Counted from the stretch's first letter, positions 27,244 to 40,334 are shown. The stretch is 64,000 nt of DNA from Enoplolaimus lenunculus (GCA_030248215.1 JASANG010000031.1:62001-126000); one strand, 5' to 3'. Translations and numbers: made by a program. The notes: generated by a model from the sequence alone, not told the origin.

Positions 27244-27498
27244 CACTGTACTTTCCAATGAGTTGATTGGTCAGTTCAGCTAGCGAGTTAGTCATTTCTG
27301 AATTTAAAATCAGCAAACATTAACTCACTCTATGAGTTGAGTTGATTCTCACTCTGAGTTGAGTTGACTCTGGAAGACTTGATTAATTAACTCAGAACGA
27401 ATTGAATCAAATCAGTATTTTGAGTTCTGATAGTCCTAACTCAGACTGAGTTATTCAACTCGTTATGAGTTAAAATCAACTCACTGAAATTTACTGTG
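27244..27498. mobile_element. Family D MITE
   Basis: CACTGTACTTTCCAATGAG to TCACTGAAATTTACTGTG, reverse orientation, rich in AACTCA/GAGTTGA words. Confidence 0.75.
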
Positions 27499-27627
27499 CA
27501 GATGCTGAAATTAATTCAGATGCTGAAATGGAGTTCAGATGCTGAAATTAATTTAGATGCTAAAATTAATTCAAATGCTGAAATTAAGTAATTCAGATGC
27601 TGAAATTAATTCCGATTCTGAAATTAA
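27499..27627. repeat. 18-bp tandem array TTCAGATGCTGAAATTAA, about seven units
   Basis: Seven units, most identical to TTCAGATGCTGAAATTAA with single changes and one 4-bp insertion. It lies between the family D end at 27498 and a second family D end (ACTGAAATTTACAGTG, 27640-27655). The GAAATT of the unit also occurs in that end, so the array probably grew from terminal sequence. Confidence 0.85.
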
Positions 27628-28717
27628 ATCAATCAACTTACTGAAATTTACAGTGTATATGCATAATAAGATTAACCTCTAAGCAGATGAGTAACGTTGC
27701 ATCAACGAAAAAATATTTTTTAAACCTGCATAACGGCCGTCCATTTTAAAAGTACTTAAATTTCGAGGAACCTATTTCAGAATGGTTTCCAGTAATTCAT
27801 AATTGTATTGCAAGTGATATGGTACATTTTTAGCCGACCAAAGCGTAGCTATTTTGCTGATAAAATTAGTGCTTTTATATATTTTCAAAAAGAAACTGTG
27901 ATTCTTTAACATTTTTGCCGGGTGCGCCATCTGTCGTAAAAGCTGAGACCCCCCCGCTGAATTTGTTTATTTCTATATTTGACTTACCTAAAATGTCGTT
28001 TAAGTAATTTGCATATGCTGCAAATTAGGGGTCAAGAATACCTGCCTGTCGTTCTACATGTTCGCTAGGGAGCGTGAATGCTATTCCAAACGATACCGTA
28101 TGCCTCTATATCTCTACATACTGTAAACATTGAACCATACCGAGAAATACCTGTCTGTCCATGAGTCAGATTTCATAACAAAACTTATTCGACATTGAAT
28201 TTCAAACAACGTTTTAGCTATAGACCATGCTACAAATTTATGCTTTACGCTTTGACACCTTACTAACCGCAGTACCCCCGTCTTCGCGACCCTTTTAGCG
28301 GCTGCTTGTTGAAATAAATACCAGTTTTCTGACTTCAAGCGAATAGATTCGAGATCAAAATGCTACAGGAGCACAAAAAATTACGAACGACATACAGGGA
28401 ATAATTTTCCAGGGAGGGCCTACAGGGGTCGATCTGCCCCCTACCCTCTGCTGGCACCGTTCATTGTGAACCTTTATAGATGAGTTGTAAACGCCACATA
28501 GGGACTTATTAGGCTGCATGTTTCTTGTCGTTTTGAACAAAACTTAATTTGGCCAAAAAATATATTAATAACTGTGGGTAGTTCGACAAATGTTTGCATG
28601 TGACAAAATTTCAAATTATAATAATTTTTCTTACTTTTAATTTGAACGAAAATGTTTTCAATAACAATCGAGTACTTTATTCACACGATATATCAAAAAA
28701 TTCAGTGGTAATTTCTA

Positions 28718-28889
28718 AAGCCCTATTCACACATGCAAGTTTTGGCTGCGAGAACTTCCAGGTGCAAATTGAACGCAGAACTTGCAGCTGCAAGTAGTTT
28801 TTGCAATGCAATTTTGGACAAAACTTGCAAGTGCAAGTTGCGACTGCAAGTTATCGCAGGAAAAACTTGCAGGTGTGAATAGGGCTTAA
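28718..28889. mobile_element. Family G MITE
   Basis: AAGCCCTATTCACACATGCA to TGCAGGTGTGAATAGGGCTT, TTAA-like flank on the right. Compact 172-bp copy with repeated CTTGCAAGTGCAAGTTG words. Confidence 0.8.
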
Positions 28890-29009
28890 GGAACCACGAC
28901 CCTAAAGGGCTTACATTCATGAGAGTGCTCACCACCCCAGCGGCAGTCCGCAAGCCAGCGAGTCCGCGGCCCATCAGTCCGGATTCACTTCTGTTAGGCG
29001 CTAAGGACA

Positions 29010-29130
29010 TATGCGTGGTTTAGGTTTAGCAAAAGGTTTACCTAAGCTCTGCGTAAGCCTAAACCTTGTTCTACCCCTAAATCGAAGTCTGGACGTAAGC
29101 CTAAACGTTAGCCTTAACTTGAGATATGGC
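29010..29130. repeat. Degenerate TTAGGC-type repeat
   Basis: GGTTTAGGTTTAGC, GCGTAAGCCTAAACC and GTAAGCCTAAACG; no clear family A ends. Confidence 0.4.
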
Positions 29131-29284
29131 CGAAAGTGAGCAAGAGCCCGCGACAGAAGCGGATGTATAAAATTCTGACGGTTGGCAGGCTGTCAAATAC
29201 TATGAAACGCAAAAATTGTTAGGTAGAGAAGAACCTTATCTTTTTTCATCAAAAATTTTGTAAGGTGGAAAAATTGTAAAACAT

Positions 29285-29460
29285 TTCCCCCACCCCTCGG
29301 ACCCGTAGCTAAAACAGGGCTCAGCCCCCCCCTGGAAGAATTTTGCCCCCCCCCTAAGAAATTTTCAACATTGCTTGTAACTCATTGAAAACCCTTGAAT
29401 GCACATCCTGAAAATGTTTTAACCCCTCTAGCAAGATGGGCTGGCTGCGGCCTGCCGTCA
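29285..29460. mobile_element. Family H repeat, inverted orientation
   Basis: GACCCGTAGCTAAAACAGGG, CAGCCCCCCCCTGGAAGAA, TTGCTTGTAACTCATTGAAA, AGCAAGATGGGCTGGCTGCG. Confidence 0.6.
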
Positions 29461-30044
29461 CCACCCCACTGGATCCGCTTAGTAGAGCTCAACACTTTCA
29501 ATCCACATTCCTCGGTACGTCGCTACACCACTGGTGTTTAACAATTATTACACGTATATGCAGTACAACAGGTTTGTTTAGTTCACAAAAGCCCCGACAG
29601 GAATATAACCACCAACCGGCACACATACCAATATACATCAGCAGTGGCGTGTACAACATGAGGAGCTAGCGGTATATAACCCATCCCAAAATTTCTAAAC
29701 ACAACTAAAATACTCTTATAACAGGCATTCGAATAACCGATGCTAAAAAATGAAAAAAATTACTTACAGGAGAGGTAATTCACTCTTGTAATGAAATCGT
29801 GGTTACGCCTCCTGTCCTGCAGTTTTAATATCTGAGAGTGACAAACTTACAGACGCGGACACTGAGTCGAACACCAGTGTATCCGTGTTTTGTCTTGATA
29901 TGAATTACTAATTAATTCAATTATTATTTTGTGTCTTTCGTCTTTAGTTTTCGTTCAAACTCCGATTGTTTTCGCTTTCGATGCATATATTAGCCGTGAT
30001 TGGACGATAAAACGAACGTCAGCGACAAAATGCTGGTGTGAATA

Positions 30045-30592
30045 TTGCGCAGAGGAGTAAGTGGGTAAAGATTTTTTACCCTCGTTGCGTTTTACCCGTG
30101 GGAAATTTATTTTTTAACCGCGGATATACTCGCGCAACATTCCTTTACTGTTACCGACCTTGCCTTACCTTACCTGTTCTTTTGCGTTCAATACACATAG
30201 ATGTTATTGACTTGAATTACGCGTTACAAAAAACTCACAATTTGCCTTAGGACCTATTTTAGAATGCTGAAAACATATTGTTCCAAGCCAAAGAAAAGTA
30301 TAAGTTTTAAAGGAACGCAAAGAATATGAACCACAAATATTTTTCGATTTTACATCACCATTTCAGGAGTGTAATAATATTTTTCACCCATACGGAAAAA
30401 GAATTTAAAAATTCAAGTTTTTCTACATTATCTGGTTTCAAGGTTGTTATGAAAGCTTATAGGCGGGTAAAGAATCACCAAATTTTTTACACGCGTTTTG
30501 AAATTCTTTACCTGCGGGTATACCCGCGCCAAAAAATTTCTTACCCGTACACGCGTTACCGCCGGGTACCCGCGTGTAACGTTTATCTCTGA
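30045..30592. mobile_element. GGGTAAAGA / TACCCGCG repeat element
   Basis: AAGTGGGTAAAGATTTTTTA and GTTTTACCCGTGGG on the left; GCGGGTAAAGAATCACC, GCGGGTATACCCGCG and GCCGGGTACCCGCG on the right. Second half looks like a partial repeat of the first. Confidence 0.45.
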
Positions 30593-30604
30593 TGTTGCAT
30601 TCTA

Positions 30605-30720
30605 CCTCGATACAGCATGAGCCCGTAGGTAGAAGGGGACCATGTGCGGTTCAGCCCCATCCTAGAAAAATTTTGCCACCCCCCCTAAAATTTTCAACAT
30701 TGCTTTTTATCTACAAACGT
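30605..30720. mobile_element. Family H fragment
   Basis: GTTCAGCCCCATCCTAGAAA, AATTTTCAACATTGCTTTT; one side only. Confidence 0.4.
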
Positions 30721-31409
30721 CAACCATTGTTGAACAAAAATGTCAAAATTTCTATACAAATTGAAAAAATACTAGACCCACCATTGCCTTGAATCAACCA
30801 GTACAACGTAAAAACTAAACACCACAGCCCCAATACAATGTTCCATGTCACAGAGCTTAGGCTTAGGCTTAGGCTTAAGTGATACAGATGTAAGTCACGC
30901 GGCGCTATGCCTAACAGCCATTCTTAAAATGTTTCCATCTGGCGGTCCGTCCGATAGATTTTCAATTCAACAAAATTTAAAACGAAACCGTTTCATGAAC
31001 TCCTGTTAAAATTTTTTTGAATCTGTCTAATTTTTTATTGCCGCAGCTAAAATACGACAAGCTTAAAGTGTACACATTATGTTTTAGAACTCCGCCCAAC
31101 TAACGACGAACATAATACAACTTTTAACTGGTTACTTTCGTTTAAAACTGTTGCTATTCGCAACCATTATTAATAATTTTAGCTAATTTTATGCACATAC
31201 CACCATTATTATGCCTGTAATCAAATATTAATGAAACTCTCCATCCTAAATATCTGAAGCTGGACAAAAACAGTTTTCGGTACGCAAACCCTCTTAAGAC
31301 TTCTTTGTATTAATAAAGCAGTTTCAACATTGGTAACACCATTTACCATGGTATATCTATTAGTTCCTTTGAAATATGCTATTGTGTCTTTCAAAGATTG
31401 CGTACATTT

Positions 31410-31675
31410 ACTGAGTCGGCAGGGGGGGCTAAACATTTTTCAGGAGCGGCATACAAGGGTTTTCGATGAGTTAGTCTTTCAAAGATTACACAGATTTATT
31501 AGGTCGGCATGTTGAGGAAAACACAGGGTTGTAGCAAGATTATACTTTGATAAGGGGTTAAATATTTTTAGGAGCGGCATACAAGGATTTTCGATGACTT
31601 ACAAGCGAAATTAGGACGGCCAAAATTTTCCCAGTGGGCTGACACTCCCTTGGCACCCGCTTGGCAACGGACCCG
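31410..31675. mobile_element. Two adjacent family H fragments
   Basis: GGGGGGCTAAACATTTTTCA with CATACAAGGGTTTTCGATGA, then a second unit with AGGAGCGGCATACAAGGATT and CCCGCTTGGCAACGGACCC. The shared GGAGCGGCATACAAGG suggests a local duplication. Confidence 0.5.
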
Positions 31676-32036
31676 AGAAAACAGAATAAACAATTGTTAC
31701 TTTAATGTCTGGAGTTTTGGTTCCTACATTGACTGACAAATATCTGAAGCAGTATGTTTATGCAGAAATTTTGTCAAAAGCAACGCTGCGTACTATATAA
31801 TAGTGAAAAAAACTCTCGAGCGGAGCGACCGAGAAACCAAACGCAATTTTAGTATTAAATCCTAACTTAAAATTCAAGCTTTGATTTCGATTGATGAACA
31901 AAGTCTGTACGAAGTATTAAGCTTAAAGTTAAAATTTTTTTTCACTTTTCCAGTTCATTGAGCTAAGATAAATACAGCCTGCAAAACAAAATACTCTTTT
32001 GTTCAGATGGTAGCGTTCACAAATTTTTTTGATACA

Positions 32037-32217
32037 TCGTACACAATGGCGGATCCATGGGGGGCCACCCCGGCCGTGCCCCGCCCCCAACAGCATCTCG
32101 ACAAAAATTATATAGCAATTTATTACAATAATTCGTGGTTTGTGTGTGGGTCAAAAGTAAGCTTATTACCTGTGAAATTTTGGCCCCCCATTTTGAGATC
32201 CTGGAACCGCCACTGAC
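32037..32217. mobile_element. Family P-like short element (TGGCGGATCC end)
   Basis: AATGGCGGATCCATGGGGGG to GATCCTGGAACCGCCACTG, inverted ends; interior GCCCCGCCCCCAACAGC. Confidence 0.6.
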
Positions 32218-32254
32218 CGTACATTATAAATAATTTAAAAAACGCAAAATTAAT

Positions 32255-32430
32255 GTCAGCGCTATACTTGATGTGCGGCGCTATCCGCCTTCGGACGGCG
32301 CTGCAAGTCAATAAATTTTTGTTTACAAATTGATATACTGTACTATACGGCAATACATATGCATTGTTGTATACAGTGTCAGATGGCACCAGACGGCGCT
32401 AGACGTCATCAAAAGTATAACATCGCCCTA
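32255..32430. mobile_element. Family B MITE, diverged
   Basis: GTCAGCGCTATACTTGATGT to AAAAGTATAACATCGCCCTA, with GGCGCTATCCGCC inside. Confidence 0.6.
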
Positions 32431-32631
32431 ACATGTTTGTAGCAAACCAAGCTATACAGAACGTCAACAAATGGTAACTGTAAAGACAAGAACACAACAC
32501 TAAAATTCAAATGCACTGGACGAATGAAATTAATGGTTTAAATGGATTTTATTTCATATTTGAGATCCACCCCAAAAGGAAAGCAGAATATACAAGCAGA
32601 ATTTTTTCGCACACCTTTTTTCTGTCTTCGG

Positions 32632-32800
32632 CTCATGTAAAGATCAGGAGCGGAAGTGTTTTTCTGTTGGACTGGACTAGAGTAAAACTTAAGGGTTAGA
32701 CTATTTTTTGCTTACAATTACGCTTTGGGTTTAGGTCATTTTTACGTTTAGGCATAATCGGCTTAAAAATATGCTTATACTACTGTTTTGTTCTTAGATA
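32632..32800. mobile_element. Family A (TTAGGC) MITE, diverged
   Basis: CTCATGTAAAGATCAGGAGC, TTTTTTGCTTACAATTACGC, AATATGCTTATACTACTG; only degenerate TTTAGGC units. Confidence 0.6.
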
Positions 32801-33194
32801 TTGGCAGTTTTTTCTAAGAAACTTTATTCGAAACAAATGTTTACGAAGCAAAATCTGTATAATATTTTCAGCAAGCAACGCAATTTAAATATAAAATTGT
32901 ATTAAAAAAGCACATTTATATTCCCATAAGCCGCATTTTGAGCTGTTATCAAGCACATTCCTACATATATCTTGCCGTATTACTGATAACAAATTAAAGA
33001 ATAAGAAAAAATCCACTCATTCATATTTGAATTCAACGTTCGTGAGAATCTGACGTTTTTATTGATAAAATTCAAATTTGCTTTCTCAGGGAAAAAATTT
33101 TCAAAATCACACCATTTTGAGTATTAACCATTGTCTAACGAAACAAAGCAAAATCCGACTTAGCACCTGTATGCCCGAAGCCTGTTTCCCATTA

Positions 33195-33345
33195 GTATTG
33201 GGGGGTCTGAACAATTTTCACGATGACTATACAAAGGTTTTCGATGACTTAAACGCAAGGTTGAAAATTTGCCACGGGCGATTCAAAATTCGTCCAGGGT
33301 GGCTGTGAGCGTCCATTGGCCTTCATCTCGCTACAGGCCATCTGC
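33195..33345. mobile_element. Family H repeat, diverged
   Basis: TTGGGGGGTCTGAACAATTT, CAAAGGTTTTCGATGACTTA, GCAAGGTTGAAAATTTGCC, CTCGCTACAGGCC. Confidence 0.5.
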
Positions 33346-33445
33346 GTTGTCATTTCAGCTTCATACAAACGCAGAAATAAATTGTTCCAAAATTCTAAAT
33401 ATGTCACAATAATACGTGAAGCACAACATCTCTTCACATCTCTGT

Positions 33446-33622
33446 ATATATTCTCAAATGTGTGTAGCAACTATCTCCAGTCAGTAATATGTTTCGTGCC
33501 AGCGAATGGTGACCGTCAAGATATATCACATTTTGATCCTAATTTGATATGGACGTGATATCGTAAATTATCACATGCTTCAACTGTACGGGATGCGGAT
33601 CAACGTGTTCGAGAATATGGAC
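33446..33622. mobile_element. Family E MITE
   Basis: TATATTCTCAAATGTGTGTA and ATCTCCAGTCAGTAATATG on the left, GTTCGAGAATATGGACC on the right. Confidence 0.6.
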
Positions 33623-33778
33623 CCATGACCATGTTATACTATAGATTTTGTGTTTACATGTATACACAAACGCAAAATATATACTGGCGAGTTATTCGTA
33701 AAGCCAAACCACTCATTAGGCATACAGAATGCCTTAGAGACCGTTTGCATAGTTTCAAAATAATTGAGATAAAACAGA

Positions 33779-33872
33779 AGCCGAACTCTCATAACTTATC
33801 AAGCGAAGATGCTGCGGCGTGTTCGGCTAGTAATAGTAGCAGCGGTTGTGGCGAGCAGAGTATGTTAAATTC
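33779..33872 (+). CDS. Weak exon candidate, Ser-rich
   Basis: Between AAAACAG and a TTCAAG/GTGTCT donor-like site the frame reads KPNSHNLSSEDAAACSASNS and onward, with a run of Ser/Gly/Cys. Compositionally coding-like and in unique sequence just after a family E repeat, but the acceptor lacks a pyrimidine tract and no partner exon was found. Confidence 0.18.
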
Positions 33873-33879
33873 AAGGTGT

Positions 33880-35769
33880 CTTCAAAACTTAAGATTAATA
33901 AACTTTACGTACCAGAATCATTAAAATTATACGCGGATGCAGGAGTAAATGAAAGCTAACACTGATTTCTATGTGAGAGAATGAGGTGTGCAGCCGGAAT
34001 TCTGGTTCCGGTAGCGAAATACGGCGTTTTGTCGGCGGAATTTTTCGGTATTTTTTCACTGGAATTTTCCAGTATTTTCGATATTGGAAATTTTTCTCAT
34101 TCGAAAGTTTGAGAAAAATTGGCATTCTATCTTAATTTATTTTTCAAAAATTGTCTGAAGGTGTATTGCCAAAATTTTCAATTTATGACGTCATATATTG
34201 CAGAAAACGATCATGCGGTTCGAAACGATTCCGGTTACACCAGTATTGCCAACTTGGCAGTGTATATCAGTTTCGTTTACGTCATAGAACTACCGGAAAT
34301 TCTGTTAGTTTTATGATTATATTTAGTTATAAATCACCTACGAATTGCGCAATTTTTCATACAGTAATACTACAATTGTTCGATTTGAAATAAAAATGAC
34401 GAAATTCGACGAAAATGTCAAAAAATTTGATGCATCCGCTATTTTTCATCACAATTTTCAAATTTGCTCTCTATGAATATTTGCATGCCTCAATTGTTTT
34501 AGCAAGCAAAATAAAACAGTTTTGAAACTTTTATATTTCAATATTGTGTGTTTCCGTTATTTTGACCACTATACGTTTCGGTTATTTTACACTCTCGGTG
34601 TACAGCTTGGAACTTGGTTCAACGTTCTTTTATTTTATAAATTCTCTAAAACGAATAAATCGTAGTTTGACAAAAAATTAACTCACATTTATAACACATT
34701 TAAGACCACCTTTGAAGCTTCATACATTATAGATAGTGTCTTATAGAACCCGAATATCACTATGGTCAACTATGTAAACCGGGGGGTAGAAAAAATGGAC
34801 TAAGAACGATGCCCCCAGAGGCCGGACGGACGCTTCGCTACGAAACAATCGTTGAGTAAAATCTGTCAAATTTGTCTTAAGGTTCCGAATATTTCATTCG
34901 TTCTTTGAAGCCAGTTTTCTACAGTTCAAAATCCTTAGGAACACCAATGGTGAAATGGATTTGAAAAAGAAATAGGTAACCATTGGTGGCCCGTATAAGG
35001 GGAGTGATCCCGTATCCCCACTCGGCGTTTCTGGAGAGATAAAAAAAGTAACACTTTGATAGGGACTAGAATAACTTCATAGAATCTATAACGTAAACAA
35101 TTTACTGTCACATGAGGCGTTACACAATCCCTCCAGACGAGAAATCGTGACTACATTCACAGATACAATGCGGCGACTACGGTAGTGGTGTGAAAGCCTG
35201 GTGAAACCACCTTTTTTATGAACCATCATCAAACGACCATTATCAGAGCCAAAAATGGGTTCTGCCGCATATTTTAGCGGCACCAGACGACCGTGAGATA
35301 TTTCGCTGTACTCATAGTCTGTATAAAGCGTTAAGAGTGATAAAAGTAGCTAAAATCGTGGTTGACAGCAAAACGGACCAATTTTACTTTGAGCGGCAGT
35401 AACAGTCCTAATATATGCATTATTCCTTAGCTCCTGAAGCTTAAACCTCGGTGTGAAGACTGTCACTAAAGCCTGGGCCTAAAGCAACAACCTAGGTAAA
35501 AGTTTAGTCTAAAGCTTAAGCTTACTCTATTGCAGTACCGCGAAAAATACGACATTCAAAGTAACATGGCTGGCAAAACCTTTTGAGTTGCGCTAAAGAC
35601 CGGCCGAAAATAGTTCATTTTAGTCTAAAGTGGAGGTGCAAGACTTGTATTCAAAACTATTTCTTAGGTTCGGGTAAAATGCTAATGACACAAAATTAAG
35701 AAGTTTGCTTCAATTGAAAATAATAAATGCCAGTTTGCTGATGATTCCGGCAGCAGATTCGGAATCTCA
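33880..35769. other. No gene or clear repeat seen
   Basis: AT-rich sequence. A minus-strand frame at 35086-35283 is open for 65 codons but has no supported exon borders. A weak CCTAAAGC run near 35470-35530 resembles family A. Confidence 0.35.
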
Positions 35770-36003
35770 TATGCTGTATTAAATTTCAGTGAGTCGATTA
35801 TAACTCAGAAGTTGGAGCTCTGAATGAGGTCTTTCAGAACTGAGAATTGTGAATTGTTTGAACTCATTCTGAGATTTAATCAACTCACCCGGAATTAAAT
35901 CACCTCTGGCTGAGTTAATATTTACTGTTATTAACTCAGAAATATCAAGAAATAACTAATTCCCTCTGTCAGTTGATTAATCAAGTCATTAGAATTTACA
36001 GTG
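35770..36003. mobile_element. Family D MITE, diverged
   Basis: GCTGTATTAAATTTCAGTGA to TTAGAATTTACAGTG with GAGTTAATATTTACTGTTAT inside. Confidence 0.7.
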
Positions 36004-36384
36004 TACGTCTCGAGTCAGAGTCCATTGTTCAAGCAGTTAATTTGACAGAAAATCAACCAATTTTCAATGATTTAAATGCCAAGATTGGTCAAGGTTTTGG
36101 CTCGCTTAAAAGGTTTGGTAAAAACTGGACAAATATACATTTTATCTTCCTGTTGTTTATACATCGGTCAAACAATTATAGTACGCATGGGTGCGACAAC
36201 TGAGTGTGCGTGCCAGGGGAGACCCACTAGAACGAAGCGCCTGTTGGCAAGTAGGCCGTACCAAACGATAATTGCTGTTTGAGGCACCTCAAACAACTGC
36301 TGGAATGAATACTAATTTTGACTGGTTGCTCAGGTTTGACTATATTAAAAAACAGACTTAATTCGCGGGATGGTTGAAATTCGA

Positions 36385-36700
36385 TGGAACCTCTGTTGCA
36401 GTGGTTTAAATCAAACGGAGACAATCCAACTCAACTCAATTTCAGGTGGCCAACGCAAGTATTTATTAGTCAGTAGCAATCTTATCAATCGAATACCCAG
36501 CACTATTGGAGCAGTTGTATAATAAGCTATTATTAGAATTGTATCTGTTTACGCTCATAACAATCAGCTTGTGGATCAGTGTACTTCCTTCAGAGCAACA
36601 AGTTTAAACAATTTGCTTACGAAACGAAAATTAAGGTTTGGAAATCCAAAAAACGCAAAATAGGAGTTTCAAATATCTTAAATACAAAATTTAAATATAT
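36385..36700. repeat. Dispersed repeat shared with 47578-47860
   Basis: Long shared stretches such as TTTCAGGTGGCCAACGCAA, ATTTATTAGTCAGTAGCAAT, CAGCACTATTGGAGCAGTTG and CAATCAGCTTGTGG occur in the same order at 47578-47860. About 300 bp, no coding frame conserved between the copies. Confidence 0.7.
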
Positions 36701-37514
36701 GTTTGATACCGCCACAACTATGGACCCGTTTGTTTCCGCAGTAAAAATTTCAACGGTAGTTGAAATTAAATAAATGTAATTAAAAATATTGTTATCCTTA
36801 ATCTGAGTTCATTTTACTCACACTTCAAAAATTTATTTAATTTAAAGAATGCTTAAATTTTGAATATTTCAAGTTAAAACTTATACTATGAAAAAGTAAG
36901 CTTAGACAAAAGCTTAGACGTAAACCAGCTAACCGTCGCCGTAAACCTAACCAGTTACGCCTAAGCCGGTGGTAGGAAGTGTAACCAAACTTACTGGTTA
37001 ACCCAGCTTTAGGCTTGTGATACAGAACAACAGTTACAGTTCCATATGATTGGGCAATGCCGTCAAGACAGAAATGCGAACAAAAACCAACCAATAATTA
37101 ATGGATTTTATTTTCAAGTTAAATGTAATACCAACCGGTGTTGATTGCTGTTTACTTCGGTCTCTCACAACCTGATAAATGTTGTTGAATTCTGGCAAAA
37201 ATCAAACTCGACAGCCAATGGAAAAAAACGTTATTTATTCTGCGCCGCTACAAAACCAAATGGACAGCGTAAAACAGTTGCCGATACGTATCGACTGGAC
37301 TGTTTGAAGACGCGTGTAAATGATTATTTTCGCATCAAACTATAGCAAAAATCGATGCCTACCAAAGACATTTTTTAAAGTTAAACAAATATCAGGGACA
37401 GCTCAGGTCCACCACCCCACTCCCACCACCGCCCAGAAACAAGTTTGGAAGCCTAAAATTGGGCTCTTGTACGCGGTTTTGTTCTTAGGCTTCGGTTTAG
37501 GATAAAGCTTTCCT

Positions 37515-37650
37515 AAGCTTAAGTTTAAGCCTATATATGTATATATAGTTATATATATGTGTATATGTATAGTTATATATATTTTTATATAGTTATATTT
37601 ATATTTATATTTATATATGTATATGCATACACATATACATATATTATACA
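37515..37650. repeat. TATA/TATATG simple repeat
   Basis: Alternating TATATATGTATATATAG-type sequence, over 90% A+T. Confidence 0.85.
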
Positions 37651-37689
37651 TTTATTGAATGGAAATCTCAAAATCACTTACGGATTCAC

Positions 37690-37822
37690 GGTGAGCCAAA
37701 ACCAACATTTTCTATTAAGATTTAGTGCTAAAATTGCATTTGGCTTCTCGCTCGGCGGGCGTTTTTCACTACAATGTATTCATAGCCTTCATCGATCAGA
37801 AATTTTCGAATCCGCCACTGCT
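37690..37822. mobile_element. Family P fragment
   Basis: TTTTCTATTAAGATTTAGTG, GTGCTAAAATTGC, then AGAAATTTTCGAATCCGCCA, matching the right end at 25783-26340. Confidence 0.4.
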
Positions 37823-38103
37823 CAAAATTATATTAGCGTTTTCTACCTCATTTCACTACAGTAACAGCTTAAAATATTACCCATATTTAAAAATTGACTC
37901 AAAAATTGGTCGTTGACTACCGATCAACGAAGTGGGTGGTTCAGTATGGGCGAAAATACCTCCCTCAGACGAAATAAAGTCGCTTGTGAGCTGACAGTTT
38001 GTATCGCAGAGGATACAACCGATGCACAGGTAAACGGTGTTCGCAAATGTTCGCTACAAAATTAAAATTGTCAATATGAGAATTAAAAATTATGCGTTAA
38101 AAT

Positions 38104-38127
38104 TATTATTATTATTATTATTATTGT
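38104..38127. repeat. (ATT)n microsatellite
   Basis: Eight ATT units in a row. Confidence 0.9.
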
Positions 38128-38341
38128 CTTCAACGCTTAATCGAAGCGCGTAAATTGCATCAAACAGGTGTCGCAAATTTAAAATATTTCCGAATTATAA
38201 ACCAAACACAGCATCAGTAGCATTTGTACAAAATATATTTTTTCGCAATATTTATTGCCTTTAAATTATAAACTCGACAATAGCTTAATACGAATCGCTG
38301 GGTACATAAGCGAAACACGTCGTTTTTCAACGCTGCAATTA

Positions 38342-38551
38342 CACTGCAAAAAATGGTGAGTCAAATTCGACTCTCTCGCCGAAATATGCTCTACGGGACT
38401 AAACAAATTGAGTCAAATTCGACTCCGCTAGAGTCACATTCAACTCACTAAGTCGCACGTTTGACTCTGGTGGAGTCGAATCTGACTCAGTTTGTGTAGT
38501 CCCCTATAGTCTGACAGAGAGAGTCAATTTGACTTACCATTTTTTGCAGTG
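38342..38551. mobile_element. Family C foldback MITE with TA target duplication
   Basis: CACTGCAAAAAATGGTGAGT to TACCATTTTTTGCAGTG, TA at 38340-38341 and 38552-38553; arms nearly fully complementary. Confidence 0.88.
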
Positions 38552-38559
38552 TACAAAAT

Positions 38560-40330
38560 ATCAACAGAGAGGGGGCAGTCGATTTATGGATGGGCATAGA
38601 AAATGGTCACAACACACATTTCATTTCGACAGAAAACTGCGCTGGGGGGCCCAAGATACTCACAAAAAGGACGGTCTTTATGCTCCTTCCTATCCCACAA
38701 GAAGCCGTTGCCGGCCAGTCCTTACTGGGTATCACAGCAGTCGTAAGCTAAGATTTTACGTTTGTGTGAAATTTTCGACAATTTTTTGACACATTTGTCT
38801 ATAATTTAAGATATAAATAGTAAGTGATTTTAGGAAATTTTGACTAAAATTACAATTTCGCACAAAAAAGTTCACTGTTTTGTATCTGCAGGTGTGCATC
38901 CTTAAATTCTACCGGATTACAAGTCCTGTAACAACTTTCGACTCCATTCTGTTGTGTCGGTTGCATACAAATTAGATCACAGCTTCAACGTTGGAATTTA
39001 ATTTCGTATAGGAACACGTGTGTTTTCGACATTAGGAACCATATTCTCAACTGTGTGTAGCACCTAAAGATAATCAAAACAAACCGCAACTGGAACATCT
39101 GTTGATTTGAAATTCCGCTCACCGACACCAGTTGCGCATCCAGATATTCCTGATTGGCGAATGTTCAAGTGGAAAATGTTAAGTTTTGGCACATGTTCAC
39201 ACATATTTTTACGCATATTAAAACAGCCATAAGTCACACGTAACCTCAAGTATGCATGTATGTATCGCTAAAGAAAAGAACCTCAAAGTAGATAAGATGC
39301 ATATTGCATAAATTTCTAGCCTATGATATTTTTGGTTGTTACTCGGACGAAGACGTTTTAAGTTCTTTTACCGTATTTTTTTCAAAAATTACCGTAAGCG
39401 CCATTATAGCTTAAAGTTGGTTGTATTGAATTTATGTGACACTGGCTTGGTTTCTAAAATCTTACTTAAGTATTTACTTAAACTGTACGCAGTACAAAAT
39501 CTCAACAAAACGTAAGCGTTTCCGACAGCTGTAAGCTCTGAATAGTTTAAACTGCAAACGCGTCTCTCCCGACGAACCAGAATGCTAATGCTAACTGGAA
39601 AGCATGTTTCTGCAGATGAAATCGAAAATATTCATGTGAGAAAGGGTTAAATTGTCGTTTTTCTGAGCGAAGCAATAAGGCTTCGACACTGGACAACTTG
39701 TAAAACAACGCCGACAACAGTGTTCATTCACAAATTAAACATAATTCGTACACATTCCATAGTCACTTATAATTAATTTAAAACCATACAAAACATACAT
39801 TCAACACAACTGAACTTTGACTCCAGCAACGCCCCGCCCCAAAGGTTTGGATCTGTCATAAAATAGTCAAGTTTAAGTCAAAATACAAAAATTCAAAATA
39901 AAAATCACGCACCCGCTGTATGCTGAAAATGTTGGCTAAATGTTAGCTTCAGTTATTAGCTAAAATATTGTTTAGAAAGCATCTTCACTTTATATTTACG
40001 TCGCGTTGCCAAGAGCGTAGTTTATCATTTCAGTTCAATAGGGCACGTTAAAACATTATTTAGAATAAATTTTGTTTACCTCAGAGGATCTATTATTCAT
40101 ATTGAACTGGCTTTTTTAGTTATACAACAATTTCTAAGGCGATATCTCTCCCGTTATCACATTTTATACGACTCTGTTCGTTGCGGCTTATCAGGTGATT
40201 ATCATACCTTTGTAATGAAGGAACATTGATTTGTATACAGATAAGCTGTTTTGGTCATAAACACATTCTTACCATGGTTAGTAAAAACTACATCTTTGTG
40301 TATCGCAATACGGGTAAACTTTCTACGCCG
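38560..40330. other. No gene seen
   Basis: Only short scraps of families E (39035-39065) and AAGTATTTACTTAAAC words (39470). No exon-like frame. Confidence 0.35.
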
Positions 40331-40334
40331 TATC

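Noticed and set aside
27499-27627. CRISPR-like array
   Set aside because: Direct head-to-tail units without unique spacers, in a eukaryotic MITE context.
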